From: Kibdelosporangium banguiense
GTDB taxonomy: Bacteria > Actinomycetota > Actinomycetes > Mycobacteriales > Pseudonocardiaceae
Reading direction: 5' to 3'
Assembly (NCBI RefSeq): GCF_017876405.1
Contig: NZ_JAGINW010000001.1
Location: forward strand, 6,151,203 to 6,215,202
DNA: 64,000 nucleotides
Shown: piece by piece, positions 52,905-60,751 of the stretch
Position numbering within the stretch: position 1 is the first letter of the stretch
Layout of the letters: each line of letters begins with the position of its first letter
Position numbers and translations under genes: made by a program
Notes under the pieces: model-generated
What the model saw: the letters and a program-made list of their open reading frames with translations, nothing else
Database searches by the model: none
What the model was told of the DNA's origin: nothing

Positions 52905-54007
52905 GCCGGGGCCTGCGGGCGATGACGATCGTGACCGTGCTGGCGCTCGCGCTGACCGCGGTGACGTACCTGGTCTTCAAGCCGCGCGGCGGAATGCGCG
53001 TAACGGCGTACTTCTCCTCGGCCGTCGGACTGTACGAGGGCTCCACGGTGCGAGTCCTCGGTGTGCCGGTCGGGACGGTCGTCGAGGTGACGCCGGCCGG
53101 GCGGCAGGTCCGGGCGGAGCTGTCGATCGACTCCGACCGGTGGATCCCCGCGTCTGCCTCGGCCGTGGTGGTCGCACCGAGCCTGGTCAGCGACCGGTTC
53201 GTGCAGCTCACACCCGCCTATGCCGGAGGCGCACGGATGGAGTCGGGCGCCACCATCCCGGTCGAACGGACCGTGACCCCGGTCGAGCTGGATGATCTCT
53301 ACAAGAGCCTGAGCAAGCTGTCGACCGCGCTCGGCCCGGACGGCGCCAACTCCAAGGGCGAGTTCTCCCGGCTGCTGGACGTGATGGCGGCCAACACCAA
53401 GGGCAACGGCGCGCTGATCGGCGAGACGATCAAGCAGTTCGCCGACGCGTCCAAGACCCTGGCCGGAGCCAAGGACCAGCTCTTCGGCACGGTCGACGGC
53501 CTGCAGCAGTTCACGACCATGCTGGCGCGCAACGACAAGACCGTCGTGCAGTTCACCAAGCAGTTGCGTGAAGTGTCCGCTTCCCTGGCGGCGGAACGCG
53601 CGGACCTCGGCGGTGCACTGGCTGAACTCGCGGTCGCCCTGGAACAGGTCCGGGGCTTCATCAAGGACAACCGCAACGCGCTGAAGTCCAACGTGGACAA
53701 GCTGACCGGGATCACCAAGGTTCTTGTCGACCAACGGGCTTCGCTTGCCGAGGCACTGGACGTCGCGCCGAACGCGGTCGAGAACCTCAACAACGCGATC
53801 AACCCGAAGACGGGCGCGTTGGAGGGACGGGTGAACCTGCCGGAGTTCTACGATCCCGGCTCGATGGTGGCCTGCAACGTCACGCCCCCGACCGGGCCGG
53901 TCACATCGTTGTCGCCGGACTGCAAGGAACTCAAGCCCGGCACCGGCGGCCCGCCGCTGCTGTTCCAGCCGATGGGCGAGCAGTACACGTCGGAGGGAGG
54001 CGGCTGA
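52901..54007 (+). CDS. mceD: MCE family protein D
   Basis: The 368-residue protein has a TM anchor (VTVLALALTAVTYLVF), an MCE domain (SAVGLYEGSTVRVLGVPVGT), long helices (LRDVSASL-like segments such as KQLREVSASLAAERADLGG) and a C-terminal region with two Cys (MVACNVTPP, SPDCKELKPG). Its ATG overlaps the mceC stop by 4 nt and its stop overlaps mceE by 1 nt. Confidence 0.91.
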   Translation: MSRGLRAMTIVTVLALALTAVTYLVFKPRGGMRVTAYFSSAVGLYEGSTVRVLGVPVGTVVEVTPAGRQVRAELSIDSDRWIPASASAVVVAPSLVSDRFVQLTPAYAGGARMESGATIPVERTVTPVELDDLYKSLSKLSTALGPDGANSKGEFSRLLDVMAANTKGNGALIGETIKQFADASKTLAGAKDQLFGTVDGLQQFTTMLARNDKTVVQFTKQLREVSASLAAERADLGGALAELAVALEQVRGFIKDNRNALKSNVDKLTGITKVLVDQRASLAEALDVAPNAVENLNNAINPKTGALEGRVNLPEFYDPGSMVACNVTPPTGPVTSLSPDCKELKPGTGGPPLLFQPMGEQYTSEGGG

Positions 54008-55062
54008 TGCGGGTTCTCCTGCCTGCCACCGTGCTGGTCTCGGTGCTGCTGGTCTCGGGGTGCGGGGCCGGCGGGTTCAACGGTGTCTACAACCTGCCGC
54101 TGCCCGGCGGCGCGGACCTCGGTGATCATCCCTACCGCGTCCGGGTGCAGTTCGCGGACGTGCTCGACCTGGTGCCGCAGGCGGGCGTGAAGGTCAACGA
54201 CGTGCCGGTCGGCCGGGTCGACCAGATCGACGTGGGCGAGGACGGCTGGACGGCCGAGGTGGTCCTGCTGGTCAACGGCGATGTCGCGTTGCCCGCCAAC
54301 GCGGCCGCGGCCGTGCGTCAGTCGAGCCTGCTGGGTGAGAAGTTCGTCGAACTGCGCGCGCCCACCATCGAGTCCGCGTCCGGGAAACTCGCCGACAACG
54401 CCGTGATCCCACGGGAACGCACCAACCGCAACGCCGAGATCGAAGAGGTCTTCGGGGCGATGTCGATGCTGCTCAACGGCGGTGGCGTCGCCCAGTTCCA
54501 GCAGATCGCCCGGGAAGTGAACAACGCACTGGAGGGCAACGAGACCGGCATCAGGTCGCTGCTGTCCAACATGGACAGCTTCATCGGCGAGCTGGACACC
54601 CACCGCAACGAGATCACCCGGGCGTTGACCAGCCTGAACCGGTTGGCCGCCACGGTTTCCGCGCAGCGCGGGCGGATCAGCGGTGTGCTGCAGGATCTCG
54701 GGCCGGGCCTCGGCGTGCTCACCCAGCAGCGTGAGGAACTGGTCGGGATGCTGAAGTCGCTCGACCACCTGTCGGCGGTGGCCGTGGACACGGTGAAACA
54801 GTCCAAGGACGACATCGTCGCGGACCTCAAGGCACTCGCGCCGACCCTGCAGGCGCTGGCCGACGCGGGGGAGAAGCTGCCACAGTCGTTCGAGCTGCTG
54901 CTGACCTATCCGTTCACCGATATCGCCGGCCAGGCCATCAAGGGTGACTACTTGAACGCGTTCGTCGAACTGCCACCGCCCTCGTCACCACCCGACCCCG
55001 ATGCGCCCGCTGTGCCGTTGCGGCCGATGGACGCACCCGTCCTGCCAGGTGGAGGCCGCTGA
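54007..55062 (+). CDS. mceE: MCE family lipoprotein E (LprK type)
   Basis: The 351-residue protein has a lipobox (VSVLLVSGC, Cys19), so it is lipid-anchored, as is usual for the fifth MCE protein. The MCE domain contains FADVLDLVPQAGVKVNDVPV. A helical region and a proline-rich C-terminus (PPPSSPPDPDAPAVP) follow. Both ends overlap neighbours by 1 nt (TGATG). Confidence 0.93.
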   Translation: MRVLLPATVLVSVLLVSGCGAGGFNGVYNLPLPGGADLGDHPYRVRVQFADVLDLVPQAGVKVNDVPVGRVDQIDVGEDGWTAEVVLLVNGDVALPANAAAAVRQSSLLGEKFVELRAPTIESASGKLADNAVIPRERTNRNAEIEEVFGAMSMLLNGGGVAQFQQIAREVNNALEGNETGIRSLLSNMDSFIGELDTHRNEITRALTSLNRLAATVSAQRGRISGVLQDLGPGLGVLTQQREELVGMLKSLDHLSAVAVDTVKQSKDDIVADLKALAPTLQALADAGEKLPQSFELLLTYPFTDIAGQAIKGDYLNAFVELPPPSSPPDPDAPAVPLRPMDAPVLPGGGR

Positions 55063-56252
55063 TGCTGACCCGCCGGATCAAGCTCCAGGTGATCATCTTC
55101 GTGGTGATCGCCCTGGTCGGCATCAGTTACGTCGGCGCCAGTTACGCCGGTCTGGACCAGCTGTTCGGTGGCCGGGGCATGCTGCTCAAGGTGCGGATGG
55201 CCGAGTCGGGCGGGCTGTTCACCAACGCCGAGGTGACCTACCGCGGAGTCCGGGTGGGGCGTGTCGGGCCGATGCATCTGACCGACGACGGCATCGAAGT
55301 CGAGCTGCGGATGGAGCCGGACGCGCCGGAGATCCCGGTGGATCTCGACGCCGTGGTCGCCAACCGTTCCGCGGTCGGTGAGCAGTACCTGGACCTGCGG
55401 CCCCGCTCGGAGAAAGGGCCCTATCTGGCCGACGGCGCGGTGATCACCGGGGTCAGGACGCCGATGCCGGTGCACACGGTCCTGTCTGATTTGGACAGTC
55501 TGATCGCGTCGGTCCCGTTGGACTCGCTGCGGACCGTGGTCGACGAGATGAGCGACGCGTTCCGTGGCCGTGGTGAGGACCTGCAGGTGCTGCTGTCCAA
55601 CCAGGACTCCTTCATCCAGACCGCGTCCCAGTACCTTCCGCAGACCCAGAAGCTGATCGACGACGGCGGCGCGGTCCTGCTGACCCAGGAGAACCTCGGA
55701 TCGTCGATCAAGCAGTTCAGTTCCGACGCCCAGCTGTTCGCCGAGCAGCTGCGCAAGTCCGACGGCGACCTGCGCAAGCTGATCACCGTGACGCCCCAGA
55801 TGTCCAACGAGATCAGCGGGCTGATCCGGGAGTCGGGCACCGGAGTGGGTGTGGTGCTGGCCAATCTGCTGACCCCGGCCCAGGTCTTCTCGACTCGCGG
55901 TGCCGCGTTCGAGCAACTGCTCGCTTTGTATCCGCAGGCGGTCAACAACGGCTACCGGGTGATCAACGCCGACGGGACGACGAACCTGGCGTTGACGCTG
56001 ACCTTCAACAACCCGCCACCATGCCGGCAGGGCTACGAGAGCACGGTGTACCGGCCAGGCAACGACATCTCGCCCGCGCCGTTCAACACCGCCGCGCGGT
56101 GTACGTTGCCCAAGGGCAACCCGAGCTTGGTGCGTGGTTCGCAGAACGCGCCGAAGGGCGGGCCGGTGCCGAACGAGCCCACGCTCGTCGCGCTCGCGCC
56201 GGTCCAGTCCGGGCCGACATCGCTGACGCAGGTTCTTGGAGGTGGCCGGTGA
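55062..56252 (+). CDS. mceF: MCE family protein F
   Basis: The 396-residue protein has a TM anchor (QVIIFVVIALVGISYVGA), an MCE domain (MAESGGLFTNAEVTYRGVRV), a helical middle and a C-terminal part with Cys (NNPPPCRQGYES, TAARCTLPKG). It is the sixth subunit and completes the A-F set. The next gene starts in its stop (GTGA). Confidence 0.92.
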   Translation: MLTRRIKLQVIIFVVIALVGISYVGASYAGLDQLFGGRGMLLKVRMAESGGLFTNAEVTYRGVRVGRVGPMHLTDDGIEVELRMEPDAPEIPVDLDAVVANRSAVGEQYLDLRPRSEKGPYLADGAVITGVRTPMPVHTVLSDLDSLIASVPLDSLRTVVDEMSDAFRGRGEDLQVLLSNQDSFIQTASQYLPQTQKLIDDGGAVLLTQENLGSSIKQFSSDAQLFAEQLRKSDGDLRKLITVTPQMSNEISGLIRESGTGVGVVLANLLTPAQVFSTRGAAFEQLLALYPQAVNNGYRVINADGTTNLALTLTFNNPPPCRQGYESTVYRPGNDISPAPFNTAARCTLPKGNPSLVRGSQNAPKGGPVPNEPTLVALAPVQSGPTSLTQVLGGGR

Positions 56253-56740
56253 CCCAGAAGGTGTTCGCCATCGCCCTGGTGGTCGCGGCCGCCGCGTTCG
56301 CCGGGTGGTTCGGCTGGTCGTGGCTGCGCGCGGCCGATACCGAGGGTTCGTACGCCGAAACACGGCAGGAGGTGTTGCGGGTGGGGGAGCAGGGCATCGC
56401 GAACCTGACCACTTTGGACTACCGGCAGATCGACGAGGGCCTCAACCGCTGGGTGGAGTCGTCCACCGGCGCGTTGCGCGACAGCCTGCTGCAGGGCCGC
56501 GACGACAGCCGCAAGCAGCTCGAAGCCGGCAAGTCCACGACTGTGGGCAAGGTCGTGGACGCGGCCGTGACCGAGCTCGACCAGAACAGCGCGCAGGTCA
56601 TCGCCGCTGTGGAGATCACCGTGACACCAGCGGACGGCTCATCGGCGGTCAAGCGCAACAGGTTCGAAGCCGGGCTTGACCGGACGGAGTCCGGCTGGAA
56701 GCTCAGCTCGCTGCGCTCGGTCGCGGTGGGTGCGTCATGA
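56249..56740 (+). CDS. Mce-associated membrane protein 1
   Basis: The 163-residue protein has one N-terminal TM segment (AIALVVAAAAFAGWFGWSWL) and an NTF2-like soluble part (TLDYRQIDEGLNRWVESSTG, VDAAVTELDQNSAQVIAAVE). Such Mas proteins accompany mycobacterial mce operons and stabilise the complex (family knowledge). The start is GTG 56249, overlapping the mceF stop. Confidence 0.85.
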   Translation: MTQKVFAIALVVAAAAFAGWFGWSWLRAADTEGSYAETRQEVLRVGEQGIANLTTLDYRQIDEGLNRWVESSTGALRDSLLQGRDDSRKQLEAGKSTTVGKVVDAAVTELDQNSAQVIAAVEITVTPADGSSAVKRNRFEAGLDRTESGWKLSSLRSVAVGAS

Positions 56741-57381
56741 CCGTGAAGCAGCAAAAGCGTGTTCGCCGGCCCAAAGTCGCCGGCCACAACCGTCCCCGGC
56801 CGTCCGCCGCGCCGTCTGAGCCAGATGTGGTGCAGGAGGACCCGCCTGTCGATGAGCCCGACGGCGTCGTCGATGTCGCTGATGACGAGGTTCCGCCCCA
56901 GCGTTCCAGGATGCCGTTGGTCCTGGTGATCGCGGCCGCCGTGCTGGCCGGGCTGGGCGTGTTCTTCCTGGTCAAGGCGCAGTCCACGACCGAGCAGGGT
57001 GTGGACACGCAGGCGATGACCGAGGTGAACGGGCAGGTCAAGGGCGCGCTGGAGAAGATCTTCTCGTTCAGCTACGACAAGCTCGACGAGTCCACCGCGG
57101 CGGCGCGGCAAGTGCTGGCCGGCACTGCGATCAGCGAATACGACAAGCTGATCGAGCAGGTCAAGGCCCAGGCGCCGGCCCAGAAACTCGTCCTGGCCAC
57201 CAAGGTCACCACCGCGGGCGTGAAGTCGATCGAGGGTGACCGCGCCGAGCTGCTCGTGTTCCTCGACCAGGTCGCCACCCGCGTGGACACCGGCAAGACC
57301 AGCGGAAGCGCTGCGGCGTTGAGCGTCACCGCCGAACGCCAGAACGGGGAATGGAAGATCACGGCTCTCGTACCACGATAA
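56737..57381 (+). CDS. Mce-associated membrane protein 2
   Basis: The 214-residue protein has an acidic, proline-rich cytoplasmic N-terminus, one TM segment near 65-85 (MPLVLVIAAAVLAGLGVFFLV) and an NTF2-like domain (SFSYDKLDESTAAARQVLAG, GEWKITALVPR). It is the last gene of the mce operon and overlaps the previous gene by 4 nt. A strong terminator starts at its last base. Confidence 0.86.
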   Translation: MTVKQQKRVRRPKVAGHNRPRPSAAPSEPDVVQEDPPVDEPDGVVDVADDEVPPQRSRMPLVLVIAAAVLAGLGVFFLVKAQSTTEQGVDTQAMTEVNGQVKGALEKIFSFSYDKLDESTAAARQVLAGTAISEYDKLIEQVKAQAPAQKLVLATKVTTAGVKSIEGDRAELLVFLDQVATRVDTGKTSGSAAALSVTAERQNGEWKITALVPR

Positions 57382-57430
57382 AGGCCTCGTGGATGTCTGT
57401 CGGGGAGACATCCACGAGGCCTTCATCTTT
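57381..57430. terminator. Bidirectional intrinsic terminator at the end of the mce operon
   Basis: AAGGCCTCGTGGATGTCT at 57381-57398 pairs perfectly over 18 bp with 57406-57423 across 7 nt. A T-rich tail follows on the plus strand (CATCTTTTT). It separates the mce operon from the convergent gene at 57431. Confidence 0.93.
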
Positions 57431-58018
57431 TTACCACTTGATGGCGAGGGTGAGGCTCAGCGAGTTGTCCGGACCGGGAATCAGTCCGTTCAGTATGCCG
57501 GTCGCGAGGTTGCAGTCCTTGAATTGCGGAATGGTGTAGTTCGGTGCGAGCAGGTCGCCGCCTTCAAGCGCGTTGAATTCCGGCGCCGAGTGCAGGTTGA
57601 TGACGGCCGGGGTGGCTGTGCGGCATTTGTCGCCGACGAACAGCGGTATGCCGAGCGTCTTCACGTCCGACAGCCGGATGTTCACGTGGGCCTGTGAGGT
57701 GACCACGCCGTCGACCAGCGTCCCGGTGATCTTCCCGACCTGCTCCATCGTGACGGTCGCGGTGGCGGGGATGAAGCCGATGACCTTGAACTCGCTCTTC
57801 ACCGGCGGCAGGGTCATGTCGGCGGTGAAGTTGCCGCTCGCTCCGTCGAGGTCGACCACCAGGGAGCCCGGGCCGAGCGGAAGGTCTGAGTTGGTTTTCT
57901 TTACATGCGACGTGCCTTTGGTGACGTCGTAGGTGAAGATCGGGTCGGCAGCCGCGGTGCCTGCGCTCAGCAATACGGCAGTCAGAGCGATCGCGCCGAT
58001 GGCAAGGGGTCTCAGCAT
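57431..58018 (-). CDS. Secreted DUF6801-associated protein, paralogue of the mce operon leader's C-terminal domain
   Basis: The 195-residue protein has a signal peptide (IGAIALTAVLLSAGTAAA). Its mature domain (FKVIGFIPATATVTMEQVGK, DVKTLGIPLFVGDKCRTATP, LNGLIPGPDNSLSL) aligns by eye with the C-terminal domain of the protein at 46701-48068. The two Cys and the GP-x-N segment near the end are kept. ATG 58018 has GAGGAG 7 nt upstream. It converges on the mce operon and shares a promoter design with the DUF6801 gene at 45442. The function is unknown. Confidence 0.82.
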   Translation of the reverse strand: MLRPLAIGAIALTAVLLSAGTAAADPIFTYDVTKGTSHVKKTNSDLPLGPGSLVVDLDGASGNFTADMTLPPVKSEFKVIGFIPATATVTMEQVGKITGTLVDGVVTSQAHVNIRLSDVKTLGIPLFVGDKCRTATPAVINLHSAPEFNALEGGDLLAPNYTIPQFKDCNLATGILNGLIPGPDNSLSLTLAIKW

Positions 58019-58072
58019 TGTCGATCTCCTCGGGGAAAATCGCACTCCTAGGTGGTTCATTCGAATTGAACC

Positions 58073-58112
58073 TACTCGTGAGTACATTAGCGTTCAATGG
58101 AGATCACAACAA
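58073..58112 (-). promoter_or_regulatory. Promoter and operator of the gene at 57431-58018
   Basis: On the minus strand TTGTTG (58112-58107) and TAATGT (58089-58084) are spaced 17 nt. The palindrome TACTCACGAGTA (58084-58073) begins at the last base of the -10 box and is followed by GGTT. It matches the site before 45442 in position and sequence. Confidence 0.65.
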
Positions 58113-58142
58113 GAGTGGGAAATTGTCATACCGGTGAGTGTT

Positions 58143-58727
58143 CTACTGCTTTGACCTGGCTCGCAGGTGCATTCTTTCGCCCTGTTTGCCGAACAGGCTG
58201 AGGATCTCGACCGGCCGGCCGTCCGCGCTGCCGAACCAGTGCGGCAGCCGGGTGTCGAACTCGGCGGCCTCACCCACGCTGAGCACGACATCCTTGTCCG
58301 CCAGGAGCATCCGCAGCCGCCCGGACAGCACGTAGAGCCATTCGAAGCCCTCGTGGGTCATCTGTTCCGGCTCGCACCGGGTACCCGGGATGATCATTTT
58401 GAACGCCTGAAGCGTGCCCGGATGCCTGGTCAACGGCAGGACAGTGATCGTCCGGCCGTCTCGCTGCTTGAACTGCCGCGGTGCGATGCGCACCCGCGGG
58501 TCGCCGACCTCGGGCGCCCCGACAAGCTCGTCGAGCGGAACCTGGTGGGCCTGCGCGATAGGCAGCAGAAGTTCGAGGCTCGGCTTGCGCTGGCCCGACT
58601 CCAGCCGGGACAGCGTGCTCTTGGAGATGCCCGTGATCTCCGACAGGTCGGCGAGCGTGACGCCGCGCTCGGACCGGACCCGCTTGAGACGGGGGCCGAC
58701 GTCGGCAAGTGTGCTGGCGAGGTCCAT
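58143..58727 (-). CDS. XRE-family regulator with C-terminal cupin domain
   Basis: The 194-residue protein has an N-terminal helix-turn-helix (VRSERGVTLADLSEITGISK, STLSRLESGQRKPS) and a cupin sensor domain (HEGFEWLYVLSGRLRMLLAD, SVGEAAEFDTRLPHWFG). Such regulators usually sense a small metabolite and repress an adjacent enzyme. The target here should be the divergent flavoprotein gene 67 bp away. Confidence 0.9.
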   Translation of the reverse strand: MDLASTLADVGPRLKRVRSERGVTLADLSEITGISKSTLSRLESGQRKPSLELLLPIAQAHQVPLDELVGAPEVGDPRVRIAPRQFKQRDGRTITVLPLTRHPGTLQAFKMIIPGTRCEPEQMTHEGFEWLYVLSGRLRMLLADKDVVLSVGEAAEFDTRLPHWFGSADGRPVEILSLFGKQGERMHLRARSKQ

Positions 58728-58736
58728 GCCCCCAGT

Positions 58737-58762
58737 GTTGCAGAATCAGCAACAAAAGTTGT
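58737..58762. promoter_or_regulatory. Candidate operator between the XRE-cupin and flavoprotein genes
   Basis: GTTGC at 58737-58741 and GCAAC at 58749-58753 form an inverted repeat with a 7-nt centre. A third half-site GTTGT follows at 58758. This is the best match to a helix-turn-helix binding site in the gap. Confidence 0.45.
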
Positions 58763-58794
58763 CACTCCGGCATCGGTGGGCGTTACCTCATGGC

Positions 58795-59715
58795 ATGAAC
58801 TCATATGACGTAGTAGTAATCGGGGCCGGAGCAGCCGGCCTGAACGCCGCCCTGGTGCTGACCCGGGCCCGCCGATCAGTGGCCATTGTGGACGCTGGCG
58901 CACCCCGCAATGCCGCAGCGGCCAACCTGCACGGATTCCTTTCCCGCGACGGCATGCCACCACTCGAACTGCTCGCCGCGGGCCGACGCGAGGTCGCCGG
59001 GTACGGCGGCACTTTCATTTCCTCGACGGTCACCGGGATCTCACCGGGATTCGTCGTCGCCCTCGCCGACGGCACACATCTGAAGGCCCGCCGGATCCTG
59101 GTCGCCACCGGCCTGCGTGATGTCCTGCCGCCAATCCCTGGCATGCAAGAACTGTGGGGCACCGATGTCGTGGTTTGCCCCTACTGCCACGGTTACGAGG
59201 TCGCAGACCGGCCGATCGGCGTGATGGGGCCGCCCGAGAAGGCATTGCTGGTGCGGCAGTGGTCGTCAGACGTGGTCTACTTCGCGCCAACCTCAGACTT
59301 CCCCGAGCTGGCGGCACGCGACATCCGGATCGTCGAAGGAACCGTTGCGCGCCTGGTGATCGAGGACTCCCGCCTGCGTGCCGTCGAGATGACCGACGGT
59401 CGCCGTATCGCCCGCGAAGCCCTCTTCGCGATGCCCACGTTCGAACCGCGGGACTCGTTCCTGGAATCCCTCGGTTACGCGGCGGCCGAGACAAGCCCTT
59501 TCGGACAGACCAACATTCCCGGCCTTTGGGTGGCAGGCAACGTCTCCAACCCCATGGCCACCCTCATCCAAGCCGCCGCCGAGGGCGTCGCTGCGGCCGC
59601 CGCCATCAACTCCGACCTGGTCCGCGCCGACACCGACGCAGCCGTTGCCCGAGGCTTCAGCCACGAGATCGAACGCCAGGTCAGCGATCTACGCCCAAAA
59701 TCCGTGCTCAGCTAG
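58795..59715 (+). CDS. Thioredoxin-reductase-like FAD/NAD(P) oxidoreductase
   Basis: The 306-residue protein has VVVIGAGAAGLNAALVLTRA at the start, a redox pair in VVCPYCHGYEV where thioredoxin reductase has CATC, and the C-terminal FAD motif IPGLWVAGNVSNPMATL. This is the pattern of the thioredoxin-reductase-like flavoproteins common in actinobacteria. The electron acceptor is unknown. It is divergent from its likely XRE-cupin regulator. Its stop shares CTAG with the convergent small gene. Confidence 0.88.
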   Translation: MNSYDVVVIGAGAAGLNAALVLTRARRSVAIVDAGAPRNAAAANLHGFLSRDGMPPLELLAAGRREVAGYGGTFISSTVTGISPGFVVALADGTHLKARRILVATGLRDVLPPIPGMQELWGTDVVVCPYCHGYEVADRPIGVMGPPEKALLVRQWSSDVVYFAPTSDFPELAARDIRIVEGTVARLVIEDSRLRAVEMTDGRRIAREALFAMPTFEPRDSFLESLGYAAAETSPFGQTNIPGLWVAGNVSNPMATLIQAAAEGVAAAAAINSDLVRADTDAAVARGFSHEIERQVSDLRPKSVLS

Positions 59716-60029
59716 TTGTCCGAGCCCCAGGATGGTCTCGGCGGGACGATGCCCATGATCATTCGGAAGCCCTCGGCGAGCTCGATGGGGCTTTCCGGCA
59801 TGGTGTCGCTGTAGATCTCGACGGGATCGCCGTTCTCGGCCCGGATGTCGGGATGCCGCCCGAAGCTGACAAAGGTGATCCCGTCGGTGTGATGGGTGAG
59901 CTCGACCGGCGTGGGACTGTAGAATTCCAGCAGGACGGCCGTGTTGGGCGCGATCGTGTGTTCGGTTCCCCAAGGCTCGAAACAGAGCCAGAGCGGGTTC
60001 TGTTCGGTGCGGAGCAGCAATGTCGTCAC
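59712..60029 (-). CDS. Small hypothetical protein
   Basis: The 105-residue protein (MTTLLLRTEQNPLWLCFEPW..., ELTHHTDGITFVSFGRHPDI) has no signal peptide or TM segment and no family I recognise. A small beta-rich, cupin-like fold is possible. It converges on the flavoprotein gene and starts 43 nt downstream of the PAP2 stop, so the two may be co-transcribed. Confidence 0.6.
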   Translation of the reverse strand: MTTLLLRTEQNPLWLCFEPWGTEHTIAPNTAVLLEFYSPTPVELTHHTDGITFVSFGRHPDIRAENGDPVEIYSDTMPESPIELAEGFRMIMGIVPPRPSWGSDN

Positions 60030-60071
60030 CCGGTCGACGCTGCACCCTCAACCGGACTTGAGGTCAAGGCC

Positions 60072-60659
60072 TCAACGTGAAAGCAGCCAGAACAGCAGGC
60101 CGCCGACCAACGCGCCCACCAGCACACCGCCAACAACCTGACCAGTCGTGTGGTCCTTCAAAGCCACCCGGGACCAGCCGATAAGAGCGACCAACCCGCC
60201 AGTAAGCCACAGCCACGGGCCGAAAGTCACGGCGAGAACGACCATGCCGCCTGAAGCCACGGCTGAATGCAGCGACACCTTCCACTTCAGGCCGAAGGTG
60301 ATGGCGAGAGTTGCCAGCAGGCTGACGAAGAAGCTGATCGACATGGCGAGCATCTGGCGGGGTGCGCCGCCCAGGGCGAGGATGACCCAGCCGCCGGTCA
60401 CCGACGCGAGTGTGGCCAGGAGCGGGACCATCCTGTGTTCGCGGGTTGTCACGTGGTGGTCGTCCCATTTGCCCTGTTTGACGCCGTGCAGGATTACGGC
60501 CATGGGGATGAGGGAGCCGGTGATGCTGACGACTGCTCCCCATAACAGGGTGCCGCCGAGTGTGTTGGTGGCGTGAGCGGCGACTGCGAAGGGCAGGCCT
60601 AGGACCCAGAGCCATGGGGCCAGCAGTTCGGTGACCAGCCGGGCGAATCTTGTTGTCAG
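60072..60659 (-). CDS. PAP2-family membrane phosphatase with a probable CTG start
   Basis: The 195-residue membrane protein has the PAP2 motifs in reduced form: KWKVSLHSAVASGG for the central His motif and GWSRVALKDHTTGQVVGG for the third. The only ATG with a strong frame (60503) would remove a first TM helix (VTELLAPWLWVLGLPFAVAA). The frame is open upstream to a CTG at 60659 with GGGAG 7 nt before it, so CTG is the most likely start. PAP2 enzymes dephosphorylate lipid or polyprenyl phosphates. The substrate is unknown. Confidence 0.72.
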   Translation of the reverse strand: MTTRFARLVTELLAPWLWVLGLPFAVAAHATNTLGGTLLWGAVVSITGSLIPMAVILHGVKQGKWDDHHVTTREHRMVPLLATLASVTGGWVILALGGAPRQMLAMSISFFVSLLATLAITFGLKWKVSLHSAVASGGMVVLAVTFGPWLWLTGGLVALIGWSRVALKDHTTGQVVGGVLVGALVGGLLFWLLSR

Positions 60660-60751
60660 TGCGACGCTCCCTTGGCGGCCGGCATGTCGATCAACATTCC
60701 ATGGGCGGGGACAATGACGGTGACTGGCCCGGATTGGGGTTCAATGTACTG

